DNA of 64,000 bases from Marasmius tenuissimus. Taxonomy: Eukaryota > Basidiomycota > Agaricomycetes > Agaricales > Marasmiaceae. The notes beneath the pieces are model-generated. The model did no database searches. It was given only the letters and a program-made list of their open reading frames with translations, and had not been told where the DNA came from. This document shows, piece by piece, positions 36,366 to 48,197 of this stretch; the first letter of the stretch is position 1, and each line of letters begins with the position of its first letter. The DNA lies in the NCBI GenBank assembly GCA_029532415.1, contig JAQOTA010000053.1:682001-746000 (forward strand). The letters run 5' to 3'. Made by a program: the position numbers and the translations under genes.

Positions 36366-37192
36366 TTCAATCTCGGGACGTAGGTGTGGCTCACTCAGGA
36401 TACCATACGGCAACGCTGTTCTCTCCTTTCCTCCTTCGGATGTTACATACTATGGTCTTTCTACGCATCATTTTTTTTTCCGAGTTTGGTTTCCATGTGT
36501 AAGTTAGCGTATTCTACTTACTTGGCATATTCAAGGCATCAAAAGCAGGTGGTTGGCGTGATGGAAAAAATTCCTCGGTCTTTGTGAATGTAGGTCAGCT
36601 GTGTACGTACCTGAGTAAGTATATAGCAAAACTGCAGTCCTGCATTTCCGCGCTCGTCGCAAGTTCGAAGTGCTCTGAACCGTCTGAGCGACTATTCCCA
36701 CGTCGATCAATCAAGTTGATTGAAGGTTAACGCCACTGGCGATTATTCTAAATTTGGAGGCATAGAGATGCTGGTGTGTCTCGCCAATTACTGTCGATTC
36801 AGTATCATCATGAAACCTAGTATATCCCAGAACCTCGTAGGTCTCGCAAAATCCAAGTTCCATCCGGCTCTTTACTAGCGTTGATTGAATTCCCTGAACC
36901 TTGCCATTCCGAGAGTATCACGGAGATCCCTTCATATCCTATAGGAGATGCCATTTACAAACAGAGTCCAGAGGTCGATCTCGAGTTATGAAAGTCGGTC
37001 GCAAGGTTCCGTTGTGATTTCACTGCTCAAGTGTTGTGCTGTGGCTGAACGATCCTCCGACTCAATGATAATCTTATCATCTATAGATCACATGCTCAAG
37101 AATGTCTTATCGTCGGAGGCCCCTAAACGATGTTTCCACCCCCTATCGTTTATGGAATTATTTGTGTCTTTCTTCATACCCGATACTCAACG
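36366..37192. other. Intergenic region, 827 nt
   Basis: 3' UTR of the transporter (with a T10 run near 36470) and the promoter of the next gene. No gene is seen. Confidence 0.4.
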
Positions 37193-39017
37193 ATGGGATC
37201 GTCTCATACAAACCTCGTCGACGGACCTCCCAAGCCCGCCTTGACCACGCAAGATTCAACATCGACTCTACACTCCTTACACGGCGACTTTGACGTTGAA
37301 GACCTCCAATTTCAAACGGATATCCTTGCTCGCCTTCGAGTCATCGAACAGCTGCAAAGCTATACCCTCCCTCGGTTTCGCAGCAGTATTCCAGACGACA
37401 TACTCACCGACATTCTCAATTGGATATCCCTCTGCTTCTGCCCGAACGCCTCCGACGACGATGTGGCGGTCGCTCTCGCCATCTACCGTGGGCAAATAAG
37501 TCTTTTCGTCGCCAACACACCCAACAGCCCTTCAACCTCTTCATTGAACCTGACAAAGAACGTGGTCAGAACCACGCTCAAAAAAGTGCTAAGCGACGAT
37601 TCTATGGCACCACCGACCGCCGCTCGACTCTTTTCGAGGATGATTGTCGATATTGGACACCCGCGCCTACAGCGAAAGATCACTCTTCTCGGACGTACGA
37701 GTGGCGACCCACAGAGTACTGGGCTACGATTCGCCTCATTGGTCAAATCATGGCTTTTCTACAGACCGGACGGCGAGAGGTCGAAGGGGTTCGTGAATAG
37801 GGCGGTGTCGTTGGCGGGCAATGCAACCAACACAACGGACTACATGGTCCGTTCGTTCTGGGTGATCGTCGAACAAGCAAACTTCTCAACGGACGGGATG
37901 CCCCCCGATCAGCGCTACACATACTTAACGTCTATGATGACCGCCTGCGATCTGTTTGTGAAATCGACGTTCTTCAACGACCTACTGAACCATCACACCT
38001 TCCGCGTCACTCTCGAGGACACAGACCGTGAGTGAATTGCTACGGTACACAATCGACCCGATGTCTGACCTCCCCCAAATCCACACAGGTTTATTCCTCC
38101 ATACCCTCCTACGCCGCCTTTCACACATCGCTTCTTACAAGACAGGGGCAGCGAAGTTCGCAGTGATAGGAATCCCTTTCATCCACACTATTCTTGGTGA
38201 TTCGGGCGTCGAGGCATTTCTCGAAGACGAAGAAAGGGGAGGAATAGTATTTGAACTCGTGTCGGAATGGCAGGACCGGTCGACTCGGTCCCACCCCCTT
38301 GCTCCGTCATCCACTACTCGATCATTCACCTGGCAAGCGTCCCCGCTCGACTTCCTACCCTCCGCGCTAGGTCTCGACGGCCGCGGTGAGTCTGACGGGC
38401 ACAATTGCGGCCATTCACGAAACACCAGCAGTACTAGCGCCGGCACGGACTCCTCCTCCAACACCTCCGAATCAACGTCCTCGATCGGGAGTCACCTCGT
38501 AAACTCTTATGGCGAGCTGAACAGGTTAGACGAGGAGCTCCAAATTCAATTTTTATCCTCCTCCGTGGTAGCAGACGCGTGGACTCCAGGAGACACGATC
38601 ACTGCGACGTATCATTCGATTCTCCAGCTTATCAGTTACTTGGAATCACTCCAGATTGATATTCTGGGACAGACAATCGGGACCTCGAAACCAATCTGCT
38701 GGATGTGTGTGCGGTATATTCATGCTCTTGAGCAGTATTGCGTGGTGAAGGATGACGAGAATGATAGAGAGGAGAGGGAGAAGAGGCAGAGATTTGGACA
38801 CGCCTTTGTATCGCCCATTGATGACAGATTGGAGAAGATACACAAGAAGTGGTATATGTCGAAGGGTTCTGGGAAGGTCCGAGACGACTGGCTGATTCCT
38901 CCCGGAGCACCGCGGGAAGTGATCGATGCAATCATTGAGGATGCACAGCAGGAGATGATGAGGATTGTCGAAGATGTAGCATTCGATGGCTACACGTTTG
39001 CGGATCCCGTTTCCTGA
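37193..39017 (+). CDS. OTT_1508-like deaminase-fold protein
   Basis: A fungal protein of about 587 aa (exons 37193-38027 and 38089-39017, 1764 nt) with a C-terminal region resembling the OTT_1508-like nucleic-acid deaminase family. The zinc-binding half is visible as IGTSKPICWMCVRYIHALEQ (Cys-x2-Cys). It is followed by AFVSPIDDRLEKIHKKWYMS and DWLIPPGAPREVIDAIIEDA, which are typical of fungal members. The upstream His is in TYHSILQLISYLESL; the position where the family has HxE reads His-Ser-Ile, so the proton-shuttling Glu appears absent. The N-terminal ~370 residues are helical and contain no known domain that I recognise. A Ser/Thr-rich linker (about 410-440) separates the halves. The ATG at 37193 is preferred to an upstream one in poor context. 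Confidence 0.65.
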
Positions 39018-39356
39018 CGCACACCCAATAGATACCAGGTTCATCGCTTGAATTTTGAGATTGCTTTCATATACCCATTGGGACTCGGACGTTTCTTGAA
39101 ACTGTATTATTAGTCCTTAGGACTCATATTTCCTAGCGTATATCGATTTTGAGTAATGAGACTGTATCCGCCGTATCACACGAAGCAAATGCTGTCCGCT
39201 CATACAAATCAGCGAGATTAACTCACAGTGGCGGTCCATGGCATCGAGATTCTTGCAGTCATCAACCTCATAAGACCTCATGCACTGTCATCCATAGTCC
39301 ACCCCCATTCATGGTAATCGTACAGTTACAATTCCGGACCATCATGATCCTGATAC
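39018..39356. other. Convergent 3' spacer, 339 nt
   Basis: Between the deaminase-like stop and the stop of the NTF2-like gene. Nothing recognised. Confidence 0.4.
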
Positions 39357-39959
39357 CTAAGAATGCCCGTGTAGATGGATAGGGGCGGCCTTGGTCCCAG
39401 AAGTCAGAATCAGATGCACGATTCTTCTACGATCTCCATGTTCGTCAGGCTGAGCAGACTCGTGATGCTCAATCCTACCATGAATTATTTACAACATGAG
39501 CCACAGGTCAACCATGTGGAGAGTAAAGACACACTTAGCGGAGATGGCGACAGAGGTATTATTCTGCGCGGGAGCAGCACGGATCCGGAACGTCATAGAG
39601 CGTGTCAGCACAAAAAATCCAGCCACAATCCCGACCTACAGTCGCAGAATGAGCGATAACAACAACCACAAGAGACGTGTGCTTGCCTGTTTCTCATCAG
39701 TGCCGTTCTCTGCAGGTACCTCCATCACATCCTTCCATTCAACTGACGCATTTGCCGTTGCGAAAGTCTTCGAAATGCGCCCCTCGAACTCATCAAGGGA
39801 AATGGCTTCGTGGTTCATCAAAATTTGCACGTTTGGTGCGAAAACGGTTTCGAAAAGCTGTTGTAGATTGTCTTTTTCAGAGGAGTCTGTAGAAATCTCG
39901 AAGATCTTGCTTATGTTGGACTGGGCCCATTCTATTAAATTTGCTGTGGTCGAGGACAT
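39357..39959 (-). CDS. Small NTF2-like fold protein
   Basis: A predicted 147-aa protein with SnoaL/NTF2-like character. Proposed exons are 39687-39959, 39535-39635 and 39357-39426 (444 nt). It starts MSSTTANLIEWAQSNISKIF. NLQQLFETVFAPNVQILMNH is the typical helix and first strand, followed by ISLDEFEGRISKTF and, after the first intron, VGIVAGFFVLTRSMTFRIRA and a final strand RIVHLI. The first intron must start GCAAGC to keep the frame (a GC-AG intron). The last exon is less certain. Such proteins are common in basidiomycetes with unknown ligands; no catalytic residues can be named. Confidence 0.6.
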
Positions 39960-40972
39960 GGTGGTTGTGATTTGAGAAGAATCGTGTGACGTCACGATGA
40001 TTCCACGGACTACACCAGACTACGCCCGTGTAAGCCGAAGTTGGAACTTGGAATTTGGAAGGTCCGAGTCGCTACTTGACCATCGCCGGAGCAAGAAGAT
40101 CGGAAAAACAAAGGAATGACGGGCCTTCGAAGCGGATAGCACTGGCAATTGTTGAGAGATAGGAAATGATTGCACAGCAAGTGCATAGTCTCTGGTTGAA
40201 TGTCGGCAACTCAACAAACATCCGGGCGTCGCCCAGGCGCTACGAAAGTCAATGAGCTCCCACATTCCCGAGACACTAACTTCGCGCTGGAGATCATCTC
40301 TCACGCCGAAGAAGGATCCGAGCGAAGCTGTGCGCATGCTAGCATCACCGGCCTAGCACCAGACAAATTGGGTCGTTTTCAGCGTTTTGAACGATCCAAC
40401 GGAAATCTAATGCGCAGTGAAAACGTACCGGAAGTGATCCGATTGGTTCGGAAGCTAACTGAGCGCTCATAAGATTTTCCTAGGAAAACCTGTAAAATAC
40501 GACTTTTTTGTCGTGTGTAGGCACATACTGAAGTTATCGTCGTTGATTAATTCACCATCTCGCGACAAGTCCGGAGCGGCATTGCCTCGTCCATGCGTAG
40601 AACGATTTGGCGGCCTTCTACGACTCCAGCTAGTGTGCCCAGCGTCCCATATCGCTGACGAAGCCCGTGGTTAACGATACCCACCATCTCAGTTCCCCAG
40701 TGCCGATGAGGTAAACCGATGTGGCAAACAGGGCGATTTTGACACCTTCCATATTTTTTTTGAATCGGATGTGCACTTTCCCCACCTTTCACGCCCATGG
40801 TCGATGTCTGGGGTCTCAGTTGGACTGTACTTTGTGTTCTAATCGGAGATTGCGTCTCACTTATCCAGTACTGCCTCTGAATCAGAAGTCATCGTCTGTG
40901 GTAATGTAGTTTTCCTTAAATTGGTCGAAATTATCAGGTTCCTCCCCATCGTTCCTCCGACTCCCTGTCGAT
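39960..40972. other. Divergent intergenic region, 1 kb
   Basis: Promoters of the NTF2-like gene (minus) and the zinc-finger gene (plus). Short open frames at 40200-40472 and 40547-40798 carry no motif. No gene is supported. Confidence 0.4.
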
Positions 40973-42230
40973 ATGAACACTTCACAACTCCGGTAGGTAC
41001 ATGGTTTATTCTCTTCTGCATCGTTTTTGTTGACAATCAGAGCCTAGGGACCACAGGGAGGAAGATTTGCATCGAGAAAATCATTCACAACGGAGTATAG
41101 ATCCCAACCTTCGACATGATGACTGGCAAGATCATTCGAGAAGTTCTTATCCTCTGACGCGTTCTGGATCCTCAATGGACAACTTGCAGGCCTCGGCAAC
41201 GTACCTGCACGATTACTCTCGAACGAACAACGCAAATCTCTATTTTGAATCCCAGCAGTACGGTGGAACGGGAGCGTAGTAAGTCTTCCTCGGCTCGGTG
41301 ATCGTGGACTGCCATTAATCGCTACCAGCATGCCATCTCCACATACCATTCTTGTGTCTTCAATGCAGTCACCTGGAAGCTACTCCCAGAGTTCTGTCGA
41401 AGTATATGAATCAGATGGATATGGATATGGCTCCGTTGCACCCAACGATAATTACCTCCCAGGGAGTCCCCCTACCCCAATCTACTGCGCGACCCCGACT
41501 TACCACTCACCCTGCTGGTATGAGCCCAGCGGCTCATTGACCCAAAGCTCCGGGGACAGCACTGGGCGGTACTACTCCCAGGATTCGTCGGTGGCTCAGT
41601 CTTGGTTTTCGCCGCCAGCAGCCACCGTCCCGATCGAGTCCCATCCCAGCGTTGAGTTGTTCTCGGCATACGGGCCCAACAGCGCCGCCATCTCAGATTA
41701 CGAAACTTCGCAGCAACATTATCAGGGTGAATCATCAACTGAATGGCCTCCCACATCAAATTTAGAGGTGAAAGCTAGAGCCAAGGCTATGAGATCACGG
41801 GCCTGCCCGAGCAGCATTGCCAGTGGCAGTGGCTCCAACTTCGAACGCTCGATGGTCCCTCCCACAGGCCCTGAAGTCCCCATAGGAGTCGGGGTAGAGC
41901 GTCTTACCGTTGGGTCCCGCGCCCATACCTGTGTCGCTGTGTCCAACAGGAAAAAAGACCCCAAGTATTTTTGCAGGGTGCCAGGCTGCCGATCGAAAGG
42001 GTTCACTCAAAAACACAATCTTGAATGTAAGTCCAGTGTTGTTCGAATAGGAGTCACGCAGTAGCGGAGTGCTGATAGTAACTGGAATAGATCACAAACG
42101 CTCACATCAGAATGTTCGACCATACAAATGCGACAATTGCTTGCGCGCCTTCGGTGGCAGATCCGATCTTACAAGACATTGGAAGAGGATGAAGGGGGCT
42201 TGTGGCCCGGATAGTAATCTCTGTGAATAG
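40973..42230 (+). CDS. C2H2 zinc-finger transcription factor
   Basis: Predicted nuclear DNA-binding protein. Exons 40973-40992, 41048-41278, 41329-42026 and 42091-42230 sum to 1089 nt (362 aa). The first exon is only 20 nt (MNTSQLR). Residues 1-260 are Ser/Tyr/Gln/Pro-rich and look disordered, as in activation domains. Two C-terminal fingers follow: FCRVPGCRSKGFTQKHNLEY (to HKRSH) and YKCDNCLRAFGGRSDLTRHW (to an unusual final spacing before the Cys in KRMKGACG). The second finger ends His-x5-Cys (HWKRMKGAC), so its last ligand is probably Cys, a C2HC variant. Target genes are unknown. It lies 1 kb from the divergent NTF2-like gene. Confidence 0.85.
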
Positions 42231-43959
42231 ACTGCATAGGACCCTGTTTTAGAGAGAACAGAACAACGACATCTACGGACTCACTACACGTATTCAGCAC
42301 ACTCGCACCTCCCCGCGATCTGGACTATAGTCTATAATCTATACATACAGCAGCATCTAATATCACACATCCGGTATCCGATTAGCCGACATACACTGCT
42401 CTCAAAGGTGACCGACGTCAATAATTACATTGATTGGATGACACAACTTCGCCCTACCATCGCCCCCCTCCGCGATAATGAGCGCGGCTGTCTCACCAAC
42501 CAAGAGGTCATAGTACTGAATCATCCAAGTAAGCTTTGCAAACCAGGAGAGCCTACACATCGATACCACCATCATCGACAGAATTCTCACGGTCGACAAC
42601 GATGAAAATCGGTGACAGGCAGCGAAGCCGTCTGTGCTATACCTCCAGTTCACCGGTACGGCGCCTGTGAGTGCCATCAGAGGCCTCATTTGAGCTGCTA
42701 GTGCGGAGAATGTACACAACGCCAATGCCGACGTCCTCAACCTTGAACAACGATTCCCAGCCCCTCCACCGCTGCTCCACTACAGATAAGGCCTGATACG
42801 CTGTTGTTCAGCCAGTAGGCACGTCATAGCAGCTGTACAACGGCCCCCCTGCATCCAATGGGTCCTAAGGGGGGTGTAAATCCCAATAAATGAATACACA
42901 AGTTCGATCGTTGCGTCGCATGTATTTGCACTCAATGTTCAGCGGGGCAACGCTCATATCTGGAAAGATCTGTTTTCATCAAAAAGAGACTCGGTGCAAA
43001 GACGCCGAACTTGCCTGCAACTTCCAGCCCCTCCCCAATCCACTCTTTCGACCTTGGAACAACGACATCATCTGCTCGTTGAACTTCATCGCACAGCATT
43101 CGAGCTATGCAACAAAACAAAGCACACGTTAATTACACTACTTTGGGAGAAGGGATATCAGCAAAGCTAGACGCATATCCCATGTCAAGCCGGTGAGACT
43201 TTCTTGGTATTACTCGTCTACCTTCCTGTCATCTGCTTCCGTTCATACAATTTAGTTTATCCACAGATACGCGTTCTGGGGATCATTACCTGTTTACTGC
43301 GGTACCGAGAAATCGAGATACTGATGAGCACTCCGTGGTAAAGTGTTGTGGGACTAGCGAATTCCCGTGTGATTTCTCATCGCAGCCGTAGAAAACCGTC
43401 AGGTCGGCTTCGCTGAGAAGTGAGGGGTAGGGTTAGTTGAGCCCGGGCTGGATGAACGGGATGATCTCAGTCACTGTTCCAGACATCTCGGATTCAAAAC
43501 CAATCTTGCGAATGAGTCGCTGGCCAAGGTTATCCGTACGTAGCCGGAAGCGGGAGAGAGGGTATTCCTACGAGGTTTAATCAGCTCATGAATCTCACAA
43601 GGAGGGTGACAGCCGTAGCGAAGGGCGCACTCAATGACATAGGTTCGTCTTGGTGGTGCTTTGACTTCCCTTCTCAGACTCACTTTAACGAAATCTTTTT
43701 CATGTTAACGGTTTTTGATCCAGTATCACTCCTGCTGGAGCGAGTCCAATGACGTGGGTAAGAGGGTACACAGGCTACAAAAGCACTTGATGGCACGCAC
43801 GGGTCGTCATTGATCCTAGGCACGGCGATGATGGAAAGAGACGCACGTCGAGCCCTCTCCGTATCCGCAGGAGACTGGTGTCAACGTAACACCATCGATG
43901 GTAAAATTGAGGGGGAATACGACGCTCTAGCCTGATTCTTGACTAGCGTATTCCGTCAC
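42231..43959. other. Gene-poor region downstream of zinc-finger gene
   Basis: 1.7 kb of DNA with short unsupported frames (42402-42740 -, 42932-43120 -, 43471-43683 -). The distal part may include the lost 3' end of the GMC pseudogene, but I could not align it. No intact gene is seen. Confidence 0.35.
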
Positions 43960-45349
43960 GATGAGAAACGAGATATTGATGCACGCTTGCCGTTCTCTCT
44001 GAAGCCCGTAAGGTCTACAGCTTAGACAATGCGGAGCAATGAGTTATGAAGGCTCAAAGAGGCGACACACAGCCTACATATCACTAAGGTCCAATGGGAT
44101 GTGACGGAGAAGCCACCAGGGCCGGATCCTTTGCAAAACCGCTGGTCGCCTGAGTACCCCCGCAGATACCATCACGAAGCATGAGGCGTACGCTCTGGTG
44201 AGAGCCGAGGGGTTGGGCCATGCGCAGCGCGAGACGGCCGCTCATCTTCGGAAACGTGCTCAATTCCTACAGTGCGCGTGTCACTAAGGGAGAGCGTTCA
44301 AAGGAGACACAGGCCGATACGGAAATTGACTAACTGCATGATGACTCGACATAAACAATTCTCGACAACGATTTCCATATTCTTGTATAAGGATTGATCG
44401 TTGGCGTAGTTGTCGGCGACGTCGGAGGGGTAACCTCTGGAGATATTTGAGATCTATTCTATGCACGTATGTGGCTTTTGCGATGTGAGAGGAGCATTAC
44501 CAGTAGCAAAACCAGCAGACACGAGAGGTAAGTTCGGTGATGATTTATTGATCGAGTAAACGTACCCCGTATTGATCGCCCCAAAACCGTTCAAAGTTTC
44601 TGAGTCGTCGCTCTGGGTCATAGACACTGACAGCTGCGATATCGGGATTTGGTTTCCCGCGATCAGCGCCAGAAGAGGCCCACTTTGAAACATAAAGGGT
44701 CCGTTGGTGCCGTGGCAAGTTACCCGTCTCGATCTTCGCTGCATCCGCAGTATCCTGGTAGGTTTCAACCTGAATAGAAACGGAAGATCAGGTCAGCGAG
44801 GGAAGCTGACTGATGATTTGGGGGAAGTGATTACCCCACCTTTGCAGGCGATGAGATGAGATCCATCAAGCCCCATCCCAGTTTCCCTAGCCTCTCTGAA
44901 TCATCGAAATCAGAAGCTGTCGAACGCGCGTAAACTATTCAGACTAGATGTGAGGTCAGAGTCAGTACGAATCAACGCAGTGCCTCATCAGGAAAATTAA
45001 AAACTCTCAGTTGACACTTGATCCTCCCCTCACTGTGTACAATCAGTGCTCTACCAAGAGCTTGAGTCTTCGCCGCGCGAACGCGATGACAGAAGAGGTC
45101 TGGTTGGATCTTCGTATTGACAGGAAATCGTGCTGGGATAATGTGTTTAGGGAGGTCGAAAATGAGCCCGCAAGCTTTGATGACCTAAGGAGAAAATCAA
45201 TCGTTATCTGGGAGCGGGATGATGGTGCTGAAAATGGCTTACAAGCCACCAGGATCCTGAGTGAAGAATCAAGTGCTGCCAGTCGACCAGCGGTCACACA
45301 AGCAGAGCTTCGGCCGACCAGCAGATATGATGTCGTACTTCTCGGTCAT
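43960..45349 (-). pseudogene. Decayed GMC oxidoreductase (alcohol-oxidase type)
   Basis: Read in three minus-strand frames, the order of family blocks is preserved but the frame is not. Near 45350 EKYDIISAG leads, after a shift, into SACVTAGRLAALDSSLRILV (the FAD-binding N-terminus, its GxGxxG degenerate). ALGRALIV follows near 45040, then VYARSTASDFDDSE (about 44930), KLGWGLMDLI, KVETYQD, HGTNGPFMFQSG (about 44690), GYPSDVADNYANDQ (about 44420), VMVSAGVLRRPAVLQR (about 44170) and a weak DLTGFREN (about 44010). Intact alcohol oxidases carry the same blocks in one frame. Multiple stops and frameshifts make it non-coding; the substrate-binding C-terminal part is not found. Confidence 0.75.
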
Positions 45350-46293
45350 CCCTCCAAGCAATAGTTACAGTTGGAGGGATGTACACTGTAAGTTGGGCTC
45401 ATAGTGAACCATCTTCGAACAAACAAAGTCACGGTTACCAAAGAATGCAAGTGCCAAGAGGATGAGAACCAGGTCCTGAAGCATAGCAGACTCGAGCCCT
45501 AGATAATAAATAAGTGTCGGCACGCTGGAAGCCTGAACGATAGTATGGGAAGCAAAAAGAAAGGACAGCGAAAGAGACGCGGTCACGCTTGGGTTACGCA
45601 ACGATTCACACGACGGCACTTTCAGCGATACAAACTCCGCTAAACTCCGCCGGCAGGTTCCGAATGTGTTCTTACAATACGACCAAAAAGTACTTGCGAC
45701 AGACTGCATCCATCTGCAGTATCTTCATTCGTATGTGTATCATTAGAAGCAGTGGTGCTCGCAATTCTTATCGGCTCTTTCGCAGATATACCTCTACGCG
45801 GCTGTCACGGTGGGACGATGTGGACAGTAGGCCTGCGACTGAGCTACCTTGTATGGAAGCTTCGCATCCTTCACTCCATCCCGCCTCCATGCGCCGCCCT
45901 CGTCGCAACATTCAGTCAAGGTTCAGCTGGGCTGTTTGGTTTAAAAAAAGATGCTGAATGAGAAAAAGGGCAAAAGCGATTTACAATTTTGTTAGTGGCT
46001 TTGGAGGCGATGCACCCTTATATACCACGCCTTTTCCTTCTTAGGTGGCATCTTTGCACGCGGATAGGCCACCGAGAACGAAATTTAGATGCCACGGTGG
46101 GATGTATGCGGTATTGTCATTGGCTGTCTCCGTTCGACTTTTGCACTAATTTCCCGCGATCCCAAGACTCCGGTCATTTGGAGCCTCCACAAATGACACA
46201 GCGGCGCTTGTGATGGCAAGGGGATGCCTCAGAAGACATATAAAGGCCTCCAATGATCAGTGGTCACTCATTTAATAACGCCCACAATCTGAT
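45350..46293. other. Intergenic region upstream of epoxide hydrolase
   Basis: Short frames (45589-45957 +, 45365-45709 -) include hydrophobic segments but no recognised domain; possibly debris of a membrane protein. Contains the epoxide hydrolase promoter. Confidence 0.35.
46239..46244 (+). promoter_or_regulatory. TATA box of the epoxide hydrolase gene
   Basis: TATAAA, 55 nt upstream of the ATG at 46294. Position-based inference. Confidence 0.45.
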
Positions 46294-47583
46294 ATGGACT
46301 CTGCTTTGTACAAAACATTCCAAGTATCTCGTGGATACAAGTACCACTACTATTCTTCTCCCCCGAAGGATGCTCAAAGCCGAACTCTTCTCTTTCTTCA
46401 TGGTTTTCCGAGCGCCGAAACTGACTGGCGTCATCAGGCGAGTTCCCTCGTCTTCAACTTGTATCAACTGCTGTCTTAGATTGCCTTAGGTGTCTTTCTT
46501 CAAGGAACTTGGGTATGGCATCGTTGTACCACAGTTGCTAGGTTACGGGGACAGCTCTAAACCTACTGATCCGGCCGAGTTTCGCCAAAGTCTCGTCAGC
46601 CAGGATCTAGCGGAGATCCTAGATAAAGAAGGGGTAGAGCAGGTAGTCCCCATCGGCCATGATTGGTAAGTATATCGCATTTGTATCACTACGATGACAG
46701 TGGCTCACGCTGCGTCCAAGGGGTGCCTATGTTGCAGCCCGCTTCGCACTCTTTCGGCCAGAGCGAACACTGGCCGTTGCTTTCATTACGGTTGGATACT
46801 TTCCACCCAATCCGGGCCCTTTCGACCTGGAAGCTATCCACAAAATCACAAAAGAACGCGTTGGGTACGAAGTACTAGGATACTGGGAGTTTTTCTCTGC
46901 TGAAGATGCCCCAAGTTTGAGTATCCAAAATGTCAGTGCCTATCACGCTCGGACTCGACAGAAATAGCCTGTCAATCTTACGCATATGCTCTTCTAGTTT
47001 GAGTCCTTCTTCAACATCCTCTGGCCCGACGATCCAGAACTATGGGCTTCTGCATTCGCACCTCTCGGAGCTTTGCGGCGGAACCTTGAAGCGAATCATA
47101 TCTTTCCTCCTCCAAGCTGGATGACAGAGGAGGTGAGTCGTATTGTCCACTGGCAGCATGAAAGGAGATTCATTTCTCGCTTTTTTTTTTGGAAGGACAA
47201 AAAACTGCTCTCTGAACCTCTCCAAAAAAACGGCCTCGAGAGCCCGATGTGCTACTACCGCCTTCAAACCTCCGGAATCGGATGTGAAGATGACAAGTGT
47301 AAGTACTCGCCAAACTCAAGAACTCAAGATGAGACTGATCACCGATGTAGTGCTCGCTGGAAGAACCAAGATCGACCAGCCCGTATTCTTTCTAGACGCT
47401 CTCGACGATTGTATCGCCTCTGAGAAGGGGTTTATGGCTACCATGGGGGCGAGCGAAAGCCCTACCTTGAAGTACTGTAAGAATGCCACGATCAAGCGTG
47501 TTAAGGTGGATCATTGGGTACTGCTTCACATCCCAAACGAGCTCAATGCTGCGTTGTTGGAATGGTTAGGGGGCTTCCAGTGA
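46294..47583 (+). CDS. Alpha/beta-hydrolase, soluble epoxide hydrolase type
   Basis: Predicted cytosolic epoxide hydrolase opening epoxides to diols. Exons 46294-46437, 46490-46665, 46721-46931, 46998-47132, 47196-47298 and 47351-47583 sum to 1002 nt (333 aa). The oxyanion motif is HGFPSAETDWRHQ. The nucleophile is the Asp in IGHDWGAYVAARFALFRPE, formed by an intron ending at 46720. The acid is in the FFLDALDDCI segment and the His in KVDHWVLLHIPNELN. The cap domain begins FFNILWPDDPELW. The first intron must start GCGAGT (a GC-AG intron) to give WRHQVSFFKELGYG. A TATA box lies 55 nt upstream. The protein has no signal peptide. The substrate is unknown. Confidence 0.88.
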
Positions 47584-48197
47584 GCATTGAGGCAGACCAG
47601 CTACTTCAATCCCAATGTAGCCCAATGTACACCGTACCGTACTCGTCGAATTCAGCTCCGTACATAATGATACTTGCCATAAACTGGAACCTTCCTGACC
47701 TCGGCGAGATAAGGATCTATCGGATCTATATATTATGCCCGAACGGCAAGAGGTTCACTCTATACTTCCGCGGTCATGTGCCGCGATTTGAATTTTCGGC
47801 GTGCCGGGCTACAAACCTATCTTCAACCTCCACGACCACACGGGCACCACCGTTCACCACAGCAATTCGAGCTAGCGCGATTCGAGCTTCAAATCGTGCA
47901 ATTTCGTGCGAATTCCAGCATTATCTAGCTTTTTTCTCTTTAGTCTCAGTAGCCGCGGCTCATCTCGAATCCCCTACATTAAGAAAGGGTCAAATTGCGC
48001 AATCCCAAGCCCGTCTAGCGTCCGATTCCGCAACTGATTCGTATGGAGGAGCTTTGAGCTAGTTGTCTTTTGATAGACATAAAATGGAGCGCTTGGACAT
48101 CGCAGAATGGCTTCACTCTCTTCTCTGGCTAGTCTTTGCCCCCTAAAAGATTTCACTTTGAGGGTGACTTATCAACTTGAACTCTAGTGACTCAACT
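47584..48197. other. Intergenic spacer, 614 nt
   Basis: 3' end of the epoxide hydrolase and promoter of the arylsulfatase. A few short imperfect repeats of CGATTCGAGCT-like sequence lie near 47865-47895. No gene. Confidence 0.4.

Noticed and set aside
45589..45961. Possible membrane-protein exon (LAILIGSFADIPL)
   Set aside because: Only one hydrophobic segment, no adjoining exons that extend it; at most pseudogene debris.
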